Assembly: GCF_002835825.1 (NCBI RefSeq)
Contig: NZ_PIZH01000005.1
Location: 1 to 17,316 of the forward strand
DNA: 17,316 nucleotides
Source: Methanoregula sp.
GTDB lineage: Archaea; Halobacteriota; Methanomicrobia; Methanomicrobiales; Methanospirillaceae
Direction: 5' to 3'
How positions within the stretch are numbered: position 1 is the first letter of the stretch; each line of letters opens with the position of its first letter. The notes below the pieces were generated by a model that was given only the letters and a program-made list of their open reading frames with translations, was not told where the DNA came from and did not search any database. The translations under genes were made by a program, and so were the position numbers. Shown here one piece after another: positions 1 through 6,149 of the stretch.

Positions 1-1
1 G

Positions 2-193
2 GGCCAGGCCTGTATCAATGGCCATTGTATGCAGGACTGCCCGGCCGGCAAAACCGCGTGTGTCGAAGGGTGCTTCAACCTTGAAACCGATCCCGACCAT
101 TGCGGCATCTGCACCAATAACTGCCCGGCCGGCCTTGTATGTTCGAAGGGTCAGTGTGCACCACCACCAACAACTATCAACAGGGCGATATAA
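2..193 (+). CDS. C-terminal end of a Cys-rich, Stig1-like repeat protein (partial)
   Basis: The reading frame starting at base 2 is open from the window edge to TAA at 191-193, giving 63 visible residues. There is no start codon because the gene begins to the left. Twelve of the 63 residues are cysteines in a repeated pattern: a block CPAG..ACVEGCF, a spacer containing D-HCGIC, then a second CPAG block ending CSKGQC, followed by a short Pro/Thr tail. This C..G.C / nCG.C / CPAG..C pattern resembles the Cys-rich repeats of Stig1-like and myxobacterial secreted proteins, where the cysteines are thought to form disulfides. A surface or secreted role is inferred. Iron-sulfur binding is less likely because the spacings do not fit a ferredoxin CxxCxxC motif. 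Nothing can be said of the N-terminus. The next gene starts 38 bases after the stop. Confidence 0.72.
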   Translation, partial: GQACINGHCMQDCPAGKTACVEGCFNLETDPDHCGICTNNCPAGLVCSKGQCAPPPTTINRAI

Positions 194-210
194 TCATCGT
201 CTGTCTGTCG

Positions 211-217
211 GGTGATC
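211..217 (+). promoter_or_regulatory. Possible ribosome binding site for the FAD oxidoreductase
   Basis: GGTGATC matches the methanogen anti-Shine-Dalgarno complement (AGGAGGTGATC). It ends 14 bases before the chosen ATG at 232, which is a long spacing. It would fit better with an out-of-frame ATG at 224 that encodes only a 12-codon peptide ending TGA at 260-262. Confidence 0.35.
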
Positions 218-231
218 ACCCCTATGAATAT

Positions 232-1575
232 ATGGCCGGCAGGCCAATCTATGAAGCAGTGACCACAGCAATACTTGGCGGGGGCCTGACCGGCCTGACT
301 CTTGCCCGGCTCCTGCATGAGCGGGGAGAAGAGGTTATTGTCCTTGAAGCGGAACCGGCACCTGGCGGACTCTGTCGTTCCGTGAAAAAAGATGGATTCA
401 CCTTCGATATCGGAGGATCCCATATCATATTTTCCCGCGATACAGAAGTGCTCGCGTTCATGCGAAGAATGATTGAAGGGAACGAACAGCGGAACAACCG
501 GAATACGAAAATCTTCTACAAGGGAACGTTCGTCAAGTACCCGTTCGAGAACGGGCTCTATGAACTTCCCATGGAAGACCGGTTCCTCTGCATTAACGGG
601 TTTGTCCAGAACCTGATCGCTGTTGAAAGAGGAGAGGGAGAAAAACCCGGCAACTTCCGCGAATGGATATATCACACGTTCGGGCCCGGCATAGCAGAAT
701 GTTACATGGTGCCGTATAATGAGAAGATCTGGAAATATCCCACAGAGAAGATGTCTCTCCACTGGGTTGACGGACGCATCCCCCGACCCCCGGTTGAGGA
801 CATCATTAAATCGGCCATCGGGATCGAGACCGAAGGTTATACCCACCAGGCTGTCTTCTCCTACCCTCTTGACGGGGGAATCGAGGCACTCATACGATCG
901 ATTGCGCAACCCATTGAGAAGTGCATCCGCAACGGATTCTGCATCACATCTGTCAGGAAGTCAGATACTGCATGGCTGATCAGCAATGGCAGCGAAACCA
1001 TCCATGCAGACAAGGTAATCTGTACAATCCCTCTCCAGCACCTGCTTCCCTGCCTCGACAATATCCCGGCAGATATCAGAGCTGCATGCAACGCCCTTGT
1101 GTACAATTCCATCGCATGCATCACCATTGGAATAAAAGGACCGCTCCCTCCAATCTCCTGGATGTACATTCCGGATAAGAAACTCGGGATGACCAATCGG
1201 CTCTCCTTCCCTTCAAACTTCAGCCGGCACGCAGCACCGGAAGGGTGCAGTTCTATCCTTGCCGAGATAACCTACCAGCCGGGTGACGAAGTTGCGATGC
1301 TACCCGATGCAGCGCTGATCGAAGAGGTGACACATATGCTGGAAGAGATGGGGATCTGCACACGTGACCGGGTTGTCTTCAGTGCCGTTGAACGCCAGCC
1401 TTTCGCGTATGTTGTCTACGATCTTGCGTACCAGAAAAATATCGCGATTGTCAAGGAATATTGCACAAACGCCGGGATCCCGCTCGTGGGGCGGTTTGCC
1501 CAGTTCGAATACCTGAACATGGACGGCGTTATCCGGTCTGTTTTCGATTTCCTTGGAAAAGAAAGGGCCGGCTGA
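232..1575 (+). CDS. FAD-dependent oxidoreductase (amine oxidase / UDP-galactopyranose mutase-like)
   Basis: This is a protein of 447 residues. An N-terminal Rossmann FAD-binding motif is clear: GxGxxG at about residues 16-21 within AILGGGLTGLTLA, the ribose-binding Glu at residue 39 (VLEAE), and PGG at 44-46 followed by a GFTFDIGGSHI segment. This arrangement is typical of the amine oxidase / protoporphyrinogen oxidase / UDP-galactopyranose mutase superfamily. The C-terminal part (GIPLVGRFAQFEYLNMDGVIRS) is the second half of the FAD site. The ATG at 232 starts just before the Rossmann strand. A longer in-frame start at 139 would overlap the preceding gene and adds unrelated residues; GTG at 259 is an alternative. 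A glycosyltransferase follows after 64 bases, so a role in sugar or polysaccharide biosynthesis is the best guess. The substrate cannot be read from the sequence. It is not a haem gene by context. Confidence 0.85.
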   Translation: MAGRPIYEAVTTAILGGGLTGLTLARLLHERGEEVIVLEAEPAPGGLCRSVKKDGFTFDIGGSHIIFSRDTEVLAFMRRMIEGNEQRNNRNTKIFYKGTFVKYPFENGLYELPMEDRFLCINGFVQNLIAVERGEGEKPGNFREWIYHTFGPGIAECYMVPYNEKIWKYPTEKMSLHWVDGRIPRPPVEDIIKSAIGIETEGYTHQAVFSYPLDGGIEALIRSIAQPIEKCIRNGFCITSVRKSDTAWLISNGSETIHADKVICTIPLQHLLPCLDNIPADIRAACNALVYNSIACITIGIKGPLPPISWMYIPDKKLGMTNRLSFPSNFSRHAAPEGCSSILAEITYQPGDEVAMLPDAALIEEVTHMLEEMGICTRDRVVFSAVERQPFAYVVYDLAYQKNIAIVKEYCTNAGIPLVGRFAQFEYLNMDGVIRSVFDFLGKERAG

Positions 1576-1639
1576 CCCGTTCCGGCATCACCCTTATTAT
1601 CCGCTGTGCCAAAAACCTAGGCAGGAGTCCTGTATCCCG

Positions 1640-2344
1640 ATGATCTCAGTTGTCATCCCGACATTCAATGAAGAAGAGAATATTGCCCAGTGCCTTGTCT
1701 CGCTTACGCACCAGTCAATCCCGAGAAACGAGTACGAAATCATCGTTGTTGACGGCGGTTCAAAAGACAACACCTGCGAGATTGCAAAGAAGTACGCAGA
1801 CCAGGTCTTTACCCAGACCAGCCGTAAAGTCGGAGGCGCCCGGAACGATGGCGTCATGGCGGCCAAAGGGGACATCATTGCCACAACTGATGCCGACTGC
1901 ATCCTCCCCCCGGCATGGATCAAGCGGATTGCCGATGACTTTGCGGCAGACCCCGGGCTTGTTCAACTCTATGGCCCGGTCTACCCGATTGAAGAGGGGC
2001 TCCGGAACAAGTTCTCCCTCTTCCTTGCCAACACCTTCTCGCGGATCGGCTATTACAGCCGGACGTTCTATTATACACTGGGGTGCAACACCGCATTCCG
2101 GAAAGACGCATTTGTCAGGGCAGGCGGGTACCGCTGCATTGACGCGGGCGACGATCTTGAGATCGCGATGCGGTTGAACGATCTCGGGAAGGTGAAATTT
2201 GATGGCCGGCTCAAGGTCGGGTTCTCGATGCGCCGTTACCAGCAGTTCGGGACCCTCCAGTCGCTGTACGAATGGGTCTACATCGTTGCAGATGGCGGGG
2301 AGACCGACAAGTACTCCTATACCCGGAAAGATTACAAGGGATAA
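1640..2344 (+). CDS. Family 2 glycosyltransferase
   Basis: This 234-residue GT-A fold glycosyltransferase starts directly with the first beta strand (MISVVIPTFNEEENI). The nucleotide-binding VVDGGSKDNT lies at residues 36-45, the metal-binding TDAD (D-A-D at 84-86) after RNDGV, and the GDDLE motif near 170-174 is the likely catalytic-base region. GCNTAFRKDAF precedes it. The enzyme should transfer a sugar from a nucleotide-sugar donor to an unknown acceptor on the cytoplasmic face. No membrane segments are visible, unlike dolichol-phosphate-mannose-type enzymes with C-terminal helices. The start is the ATG at 1640, with AGGAG at 1623-1627 (12-base spacing). An upstream ATG at 1553 in the same frame lies inside the previous gene and is rejected. 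It probably works in the same pathway as the FAD oxidoreductase upstream. Confidence 0.88.
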   Translation: MISVVIPTFNEEENIAQCLVSLTHQSIPRNEYEIIVVDGGSKDNTCEIAKKYADQVFTQTSRKVGGARNDGVMAAKGDIIATTDADCILPPAWIKRIADDFAADPGLVQLYGPVYPIEEGLRNKFSLFLANTFSRIGYYSRTFYYTLGCNTAFRKDAFVRAGGYRCIDAGDDLEIAMRLNDLGKVKFDGRLKVGFSMRRYQQFGTLQSLYEWVYIVADGGETDKYSYTRKDYKG

Positions 2345-2367
2345 CAGCCGGGAAAATAATTTTGAAA

Positions 2368-2781
2368 ATGATCTCCAATCCTGACACCATTCCGGAGAAT
2401 GACACCATCCAAATCAGGATCCGGGAATTCAATGACAGCGAATTCGCCCGCCTCCTGGGGATAGTAATCGAGGAAGCACGGGACGGTTACGCGCGGGTTA
2501 CCATGGACTGCACCGGAAAAGCAAACCCGTCCGGGGTAGTTCATGGCGGGGCGATTGCGTCCCTTGCCGACCAGGCATTCGGAATTGCCGAGAACTGTGC
2601 CGGAATCCACCGCGTTGCCGTCTCTATCCATATTCAGTACCTTGTTCCGGGAACCGGGCAGCTCGTTGCCATTGCAGAACGCGTCTCCGATAACGGCGCC
2701 TGCGACACCTGCCGGGTGCTCGTGTATGATGGTGACCGGATTATAGCCGAGTTCGCCGGGGTCGCTTTCCGGGTCAACTGA
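2368..2781 (+). CDS. PaaI-type hotdog-fold thioesterase
   Basis: This 137-residue protein is a single hotdog domain, the normal size for the PaaI/YdiI family. The signature NPSGVVHGGAIASLADQA lies at residues 53-70: the HGG turn starts the long central helix, and Asp68 sits on that helix where this family places catalytic acidic residues. The family hydrolyses acyl-CoA thioesters, often aromatic or other non-native acyl-CoAs; the substrate here is unknown. ATG at 2368 was chosen because the domain begins soon after it, and the longer in-frame ORF from 2272 runs inside the glycosyltransferase gene. The gap to that gene is 23 bases, which suggests cotranscription. No strong ribosome binding site is visible. 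T-runs follow the stop codon and probably end the transcript. Confidence 0.87.
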   Translation: MISNPDTIPENDTIQIRIREFNDSEFARLLGIVIEEARDGYARVTMDCTGKANPSGVVHGGAIASLADQAFGIAENCAGIHRVAVSIHIQYLVPGTGQLVAIAERVSDNGACDTCRVLVYDGDRIIAEFAGVAFRVN

Positions 2782-2792
2782 CAATTGCATCA

Positions 2793-2816
2793 GTTTTTCA
2801 CACACATCCTTTTTTC
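2793..2816 (+). terminator. T-run terminator after the thioesterase gene
   Basis: Two T-runs (T5 at 2794-2798 and T6 at 2810-2815) lie 13-34 bases after the thioesterase stop and before the next ATG at 2840. Archaeal RNA polymerase stops at such oligo-T tracts without needing a hairpin, and none is visible. Confidence 0.45.
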
Positions 2817-2839
2817 TTTCCGGCAGCTCATATCCCATT

Positions 2840-3400
2840 ATGACCGCCGAACAGAATGCAATATTGGCCGTTGCCGACCTGATGGCCCTTGCTGCCCGCA
2901 CAGCCCCGAAGGGCAAAGGCGAGGATACCCTGGAGATCCGCGTACTTGACAAGAAGGCAACAAAAAAACTTTCCACAAGGCTTGAAAAGATTGGCGAAGA
3001 GATGCACATTGGGTTCTTCATCCGCGATGCAAAGAACATTGCTGCATCCGATGCCTGTGTCGTGATTGCTTCACGCGGGGACACGATCGCCGGCATCAAC
3101 TGCGGGGGATGCGGATATGCCACCTGTGCCGCCCTGGAGAAGGCAAGGAAAGCGAAGAAGAAGGATGGTCCATTCTTTGAAGGTCCTAATTGCGTCATCC
3201 GCATGGCGGACCTCGGGATTGCAGTCGGCTCTGCAGTGAAGACCGCCCAGATCCACAATGCCGATAACCGGATCATGTACTCCGGAGGGGTTGCGGCCCG
3301 TGATCTTGGGCTCGTGCCAGAAGACTGCACGGTTGCCTACGCGATCCCGCTTTCGGCAACCGGCAAAAACATCTTCTTTGACCGGCCCTCCTCACGCTGA
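2840..3400 (+). CDS. DUF2148 iron-sulfur (ferredoxin-like) protein
   Basis: This 186-residue protein has the central DUF2148 signature INCGGCGYATC. Its cysteines at about residues 88, 91 and 96, with a further one at 118 in GPNCVI, form a likely Fe-S cluster set. The C-terminal half (NADNRIMYSGGVAARDLGL and the closing IPLSATGKNIFFDR) is also typical of this family, which occurs in methanogens and other anaerobes and has no established biochemical function. No signal peptide or membrane segment is seen, so it is probably cytoplasmic. ATG at 2840 fits, since the following helix (AILAVADLMALAARTAPKGKG) is the usual start of the domain. It stands apart from its neighbours: a T-run terminator precedes it, and a 152-base gap with its own promoter-like motif follows. 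Confidence 0.85.
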   Translation: MTAEQNAILAVADLMALAARTAPKGKGEDTLEIRVLDKKATKKLSTRLEKIGEEMHIGFFIRDAKNIAASDACVVIASRGDTIAGINCGGCGYATCAALEKARKAKKKDGPFFEGPNCVIRMADLGIAVGSAVKTAQIHNADNRIMYSGGVAARDLGLVPEDCTVAYAIPLSATGKNIFFDRPSSR

Positions 3401-3433
3401 CCTGCGGGAAATACTCTGCCAGGGGATATGCCC

Positions 3434-3457
3434 CATTGCGTCGCGAGTGGTGCAATG
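3434..3457. repeat. Short inverted repeat after the DUF2148 gene
   Basis: CATTGC at 3434-3439 and GCAATG at 3452-3457 can form a 6-bp stem with a 12-base loop; two inner G-T pairs could extend it. It lies 34 bases after the DUF2148 stop, in the 152-base gap before the GHMP gene. No T-run follows directly, so a terminator role is uncertain. Confidence 0.3.
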
Positions 3458-3509
3458 AGGCTCATTTAACCCGGTATTTGGTACCCGTGCACCAATCCAC
3501 ACGCGAATA

Positions 3510-3522
3510 CGAAACCTTATGC
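3510..3522 (+). promoter_or_regulatory. BRE/TATA-like promoter of the GHMP gene
   Basis: CGAAACCTTATGC fits an archaeal purine-rich BRE followed by an imperfect TATA element. Transcription would begin roughly 25 bases downstream, giving a very short leader before the ATG at 3553. A GGGGATC stretch at 3538-3544 could act as the ribosome binding site. Confidence 0.4.
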
Positions 3523-3552
3523 GCCGGATGTAACAAAGGGGATCTGATACCC

Positions 3553-4632
3553 ATGGCGATTATGAAGATACGAGGGGGCGATCTCGACCTCGTTGAATAC
3601 GAGTTCGCTACCTTCGCACCCGGCAAGAACCTCAAGACCCTCGGACTTGAGAAGAAAAAATTCTCCCTTCGGCCCATACGGGAGAAGGTACATGTCAGGG
3701 CGCCTGCCCGGATCCACCTTACCGTCCTTGACATGAACCGTTTTGCGCCAAACCACCCGGGAGGCGGGGGCATCGGTTTTGCAATCCAGTGTTACTGTAC
3801 CGCGGAAGTCCGGTGCACGAAGAAGGCAATCACTATCGACTACAACCGGGCTCCCATCATCGAGAACTTCATCCAGGTCTTCCGGAAGGCAACCGGATAC
3901 AAGGGAGGGTTCTCGGTAAAAGTCACTGACCACGAACACAAACATGTGGGTCTCGGCTCCACGAGCACCGTCATGATCGCGGTCGCCACCGCCCTCAATG
4001 AAGCCATTGGATCCCCGCTCACCGTAACCCAGCTCCGGCATCTCATCGGGCACAACTATGTTGAAGAGACCGCAGATGGGAATATCGCATTCGGGTTTGA
4101 GACCGGTGTCGGCCCTGCCGTAAGCGTACATGGAGGAATGGCACTGATGGGGGACGAGCTCTCCCTTGTGTACCACCACGCCTTTGCCGAAGGGAAGAAC
4201 GTGTACATCATCATCCCGCCAACAGACATCTCCTCGGCCGGTACGCAGGAATTCGACCTCCTGATGAACAAGGCACGGACACTCGATTACCGGGACCGGG
4301 AACTCAAGGCATACTTCTTCTTAATGGACCTTGTCCCGGCACTTGAACGCGATGACTTAAAAAAGATCGGGGAAGTCATCTGGGAGATCGAATTCCGGGG
4401 ATCAAAACGGGCTGAAGTCGAGCACCACAGCTACGGCATCTACCATTACATGAATCTTTTACGGGAGAAAAAACTCGAATTCGTTGGCATGAGTTCCGTC
4501 GGGCCGTCTATCGCTGTTGTCACCGGCCTTGACAAAATCGCGATGAAGAAACTCATTGACCCCCTCGGCCTGAAGATTGCCATTGCCACTAAGGCTGACA
4601 ATACCGGGCTGATCATCACCCGGTCCCCATAA
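3553..4632 (+). CDS. GHMP-superfamily protein, beta-RFAP synthase (MptG)-like
   Basis: This 359-residue protein carries GHMP motifs: VRAPARIHLTVLDMN (about residues 48-62), the phosphate-binding segment KHVGLGSTSTVMIAVATALN (130-149), GFETGVGPAVSVHGG, and a C-terminal SSVGPSIAVVT. The APARIHLTVLDMN...GGGGIGFAI start and the VGLGS motif are those of beta-ribofuranosylaminobenzene 5'-phosphate synthase, which joins PRPP and p-aminobenzoate in the first committed step of methanopterin synthesis. About 45 residues (MAIMKIRGGD...FSLRPIREK) precede the usual start of the domain. ATG 3553 is preferred because GGGGATC ends eight bases upstream; ATG 3562 is an alternative. The GHMP call is firm. The MptG call is tentative, since methanogens also carry paralogues and other archaeal GHMP kinases. 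Confidence 0.8.
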   Translation: MAIMKIRGGDLDLVEYEFATFAPGKNLKTLGLEKKKFSLRPIREKVHVRAPARIHLTVLDMNRFAPNHPGGGGIGFAIQCYCTAEVRCTKKAITIDYNRAPIIENFIQVFRKATGYKGGFSVKVTDHEHKHVGLGSTSTVMIAVATALNEAIGSPLTVTQLRHLIGHNYVEETADGNIAFGFETGVGPAVSVHGGMALMGDELSLVYHHAFAEGKNVYIIIPPTDISSAGTQEFDLLMNKARTLDYRDRELKAYFFLMDLVPALERDDLKKIGEVIWEIEFRGSKRAEVEHHSYGIYHYMNLLREKKLEFVGMSSVGPSIAVVTGLDKIAMKKLIDPLGLKIAIATKADNTGLIITRSP

Positions 4633-4643
4633 TTTATCGAATC

Positions 4644-4662
4644 TTTTTATCAGGCTTTTATC
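4644..4662 (+). promoter_or_regulatory. T-rich stretch: GHMP terminator and/or TATA box of the next gene
   Basis: T5 at 4644-4648 lies just after the GHMP stop and could end its transcript. GCTTTTATC at 4655-4662 is TATA-like and centred about 26 bases before ATG 4685, the spacing expected for a leaderless archaeal mRNA. No ribosome binding site precedes 4685, in line with this. Confidence 0.35.
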
Positions 4663-4684
4663 GCACGAAGCGGATGTCCGGGTA

Positions 4685-5185
4685 ATGTTTGCCCGGTTCT
4701 ATGCCCTGCGTTATGTCTGTATCATTGCGATTGTCGCACTCGTTGCCGGCTCCATCCTTATGTTTTTGTCCGGTGCATTGCATACCTATGAAGCCTACCA
4801 GGTCTTCTTTTTCGGTCACAGTATCATAATTCTGCCGGGTCACATGAGCGAGAACGCAGCCGCATCCGTTGCCCTCATCCAGGCGGTCAATGCATTCCTC
4901 TTTGAGTTTGTCGTCCTCATCTTCTCGGATGGGGCCTATACCTAATTTATCAATCGTGAAGACGAGGCAGTGATGAAACTGTCAAGGCGGCTGCATACCG
5001 GGACAATCGGCCAGCTCAAGACCACGCTCGTGCAGGTCATCATGGTCATCCTCGCGGTAAACCTTCTCGAATACGCGGGTGTAGTCGGATCTGGATCGAT
5101 CCGGTGGGAGACCCTTATCATCTCCGCCTCTATGCTCGGCCTTGCCCTTGCACTCAAACTGATGCACACCGGAAAGGAAGTCTGA
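4685..5185 (+). pseudogene. UPF0114 (YqhA)-like membrane protein interrupted by one in-frame TAA
   Basis: A single reading frame runs from ATG 4685 to TGA 5183-5185, broken only by TAA at 4943-4945. The first part (86 residues) has a membrane helix at about 10-30, then ALIQAVNAFLFEFVVLIF as the second helix, ending DGAYT. After the stop, the same frame continues FINREDEAVMKLSRRLHTG, then LKTTLVQVIMVILAVNLLEY and a fourth helix (LIISASMLGLALALKLMH). Joined, this matches the UPF0114 layout of four helices with an L-I-E-A-V-D-like second helix and a GIYELFI-like stretch exactly where the stop lies. The family has no settled function. A TTA (Leu) to TAA change would explain the break. Internal restart is possible: GAGG at 4964-4967 precedes ATG 4973. 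It may be a real nonsense mutation, a sequencing error, or two separately made halves. Confidence 0.72.
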
Positions 5186-5191
5186 TCCAAT

Positions 5192-5227
5192 CGCGTTTTT
5201 CACCTGCCAGGCGCCAGTAAAAATGCG
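5192..5227. terminator. Long hairpin between convergent genes, likely bidirectional terminator
   Basis: CGCGTTTTT (5192-5200) pairs with AAAAATGCG (5219-5227) over nine pairs including one G-T. CTG/CAG (5204-5206 with 5215-5217) can add an inner stem above small bulges. It begins six bases after the UPF0114 stop and offers a T5 run on both strands. A5 at 5269-5273 (T5 on the minus strand) is a second candidate stop for the DedA transcript. Confidence 0.5.
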
Positions 5228-5236
5228 TACGGATCC

Positions 5237-5254
5237 TTCACGGCCCTCCGTGAA
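5237..5254. repeat. Perfect 7-bp inverted repeat
   Basis: TTCACGG (5237-5243), a CCCT loop and CCGTGAA (5248-5254) form a compact perfect hairpin in the 126-base gap between the convergent UPF0114 and DedA genes. It is probably part of the transcript 3' ends. Confidence 0.45.
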
Positions 5255-5311
5255 TAAATGACAATAGGAAAAACAGGGCAAGGAGAAGGGTGAGAGATCT
5301 GCACGTTGCGT

Positions 5312-5980
5312 TCACTGACGGGTATTGCCTGATTCCTTCTTCCGCTTCAGGTATGCTGCGACAAGATTACCGATAATAAAGATGATTGTTCCAAGGGAGA
5401 GCAGGATGACACCGATCATGAGAAGACTCATGTTCTCTTTCACAATGGAAAAGGTGCCAAGGTAATATCCTGCCAGTACAAGGCTGAAAGACCACGCGAT
5501 TGCGCCAAGGACATTCCAGACGAGGAAACGGCGGTACTGCATTGTCCCTATGCCGGCGAGACAGGGGGCAAATGTCCTCACCATAGGTACGAACCGGGCT
5601 ACGAAGATGGTTGCTCCCCCGTATTTCTCGAAAAATCCATTCGTCCGGTCAATATACTCTTTCCTGACAAGGTTCGGGTACCGCTCGCAGAAGAAACCGA
5701 GGCCGATGCGGTTGCCGATCCAGTAGTTGAAGGTATCACCAAGCACCGCACCGGCAATAATAATTCCAATAAGGGTCCAGAGATCCAATAAACCACTTGC
5801 GGCAGCCGCACCCCCGACAAAGAGCAGGCTGTCACCCGGTAAAAACGGCGTAACAATGAGGCCGGTTTCAAGGAAAATAATGACAAACAGGATAACATAC
5901 GTCCAGATCCCGTATTCGCTGACAACAACAGGAAGCTGCTGATCAATGGTGAGGAGGATATGGAAGAGCGATTCAATCAT
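5312..5980 (-). CDS. DedA-family membrane protein
   Basis: This 222-residue integral membrane protein has the full DedA (SNARE-associated/VTT) pattern: ETGLIVTPFLPGDSLLF (acidic Glu38 and Asp50), G-D-x-x-x-Y-x-x-G around 81-89, and the arginine motif FVARFVPMVRTFAPCLAG (Arg129, Arg135). C-terminal hydrophobic helices end in a basic tail (LKRKK). DedA proteins are thought to move lipids, notably undecaprenyl phosphate or phospholipids, across the membrane, and in bacteria support proton-motive force. The archaeal role is probably polyprenyl-phosphate or lipid recycling, an inference only. Length is normal for the family. It converges on the UPF0114 gene and is divergent from a PEGA gene. The upstream minus-strand stretch around 6010-6014 (CTTAAG) could be its TATA box. 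Confidence 0.92.
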   Translation of the reverse strand: MIESLFHILLTIDQQLPVVVSEYGIWTYVILFVIIFLETGLIVTPFLPGDSLLFVGGAAAASGLLDLWTLIGIIIAGAVLGDTFNYWIGNRIGLGFFCERYPNLVRKEYIDRTNGFFEKYGGATIFVARFVPMVRTFAPCLAGIGTMQYRRFLVWNVLGAIAWSFSLVLAGYYLGTFSIVKENMSLLMIGVILLSLGTIIFIIGNLVAAYLKRKKESGNTRQ

Positions 5981-6044
5981 ATCTGTAATAGATATGCATC
6001 ACGGTTCCACTTAAGGTCGGTGGTTGTTACAGGGTAGCGATGGG

Positions 6045-6056
6045 GAAACTACTTAA
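6045..6056 (+). promoter_or_regulatory. BRE/TATA-like promoter of the single-PEGA gene
   Basis: GAAACTACTTAA resembles BRE plus TATA, about 93 bases before ATG 6150, implying a leader of some 65 bases. TTAACGG occurs at 6053-6059 and again at 6078-6084, a 25-base-spaced direct repeat flanking the predicted start site. It might be an operator, but this is weak. Confidence 0.3.
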
Positions 6057-6149
6057 CGGGTACCCAATAAAATCTCATTAACGGATTTCCCGTACTGTTC
6101 TCGTTCATCGCAGAACACGCCCGGCTCACTACTGAAAAGGAATACACCC

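Noticed and set aside
151..909. 252-residue minus-strand ORF
   Set aside because: It is antisense to the FAD oxidoreductase, shows no recognisable motif and lacks a ribosome binding site; the plus-strand gene has a clear Rossmann motif.
2332..3330. 332-residue minus-strand ORF
   Set aside because: It lies opposite the thioesterase and DUF2148 genes and runs across the T-rich gap between them; both plus-strand genes match known families.
4943..4945. Stop in the UPF0114 gene as a pyrrolysine or selenocysteine codon
   Set aside because: The codon is TAA, which neither system is known to use.
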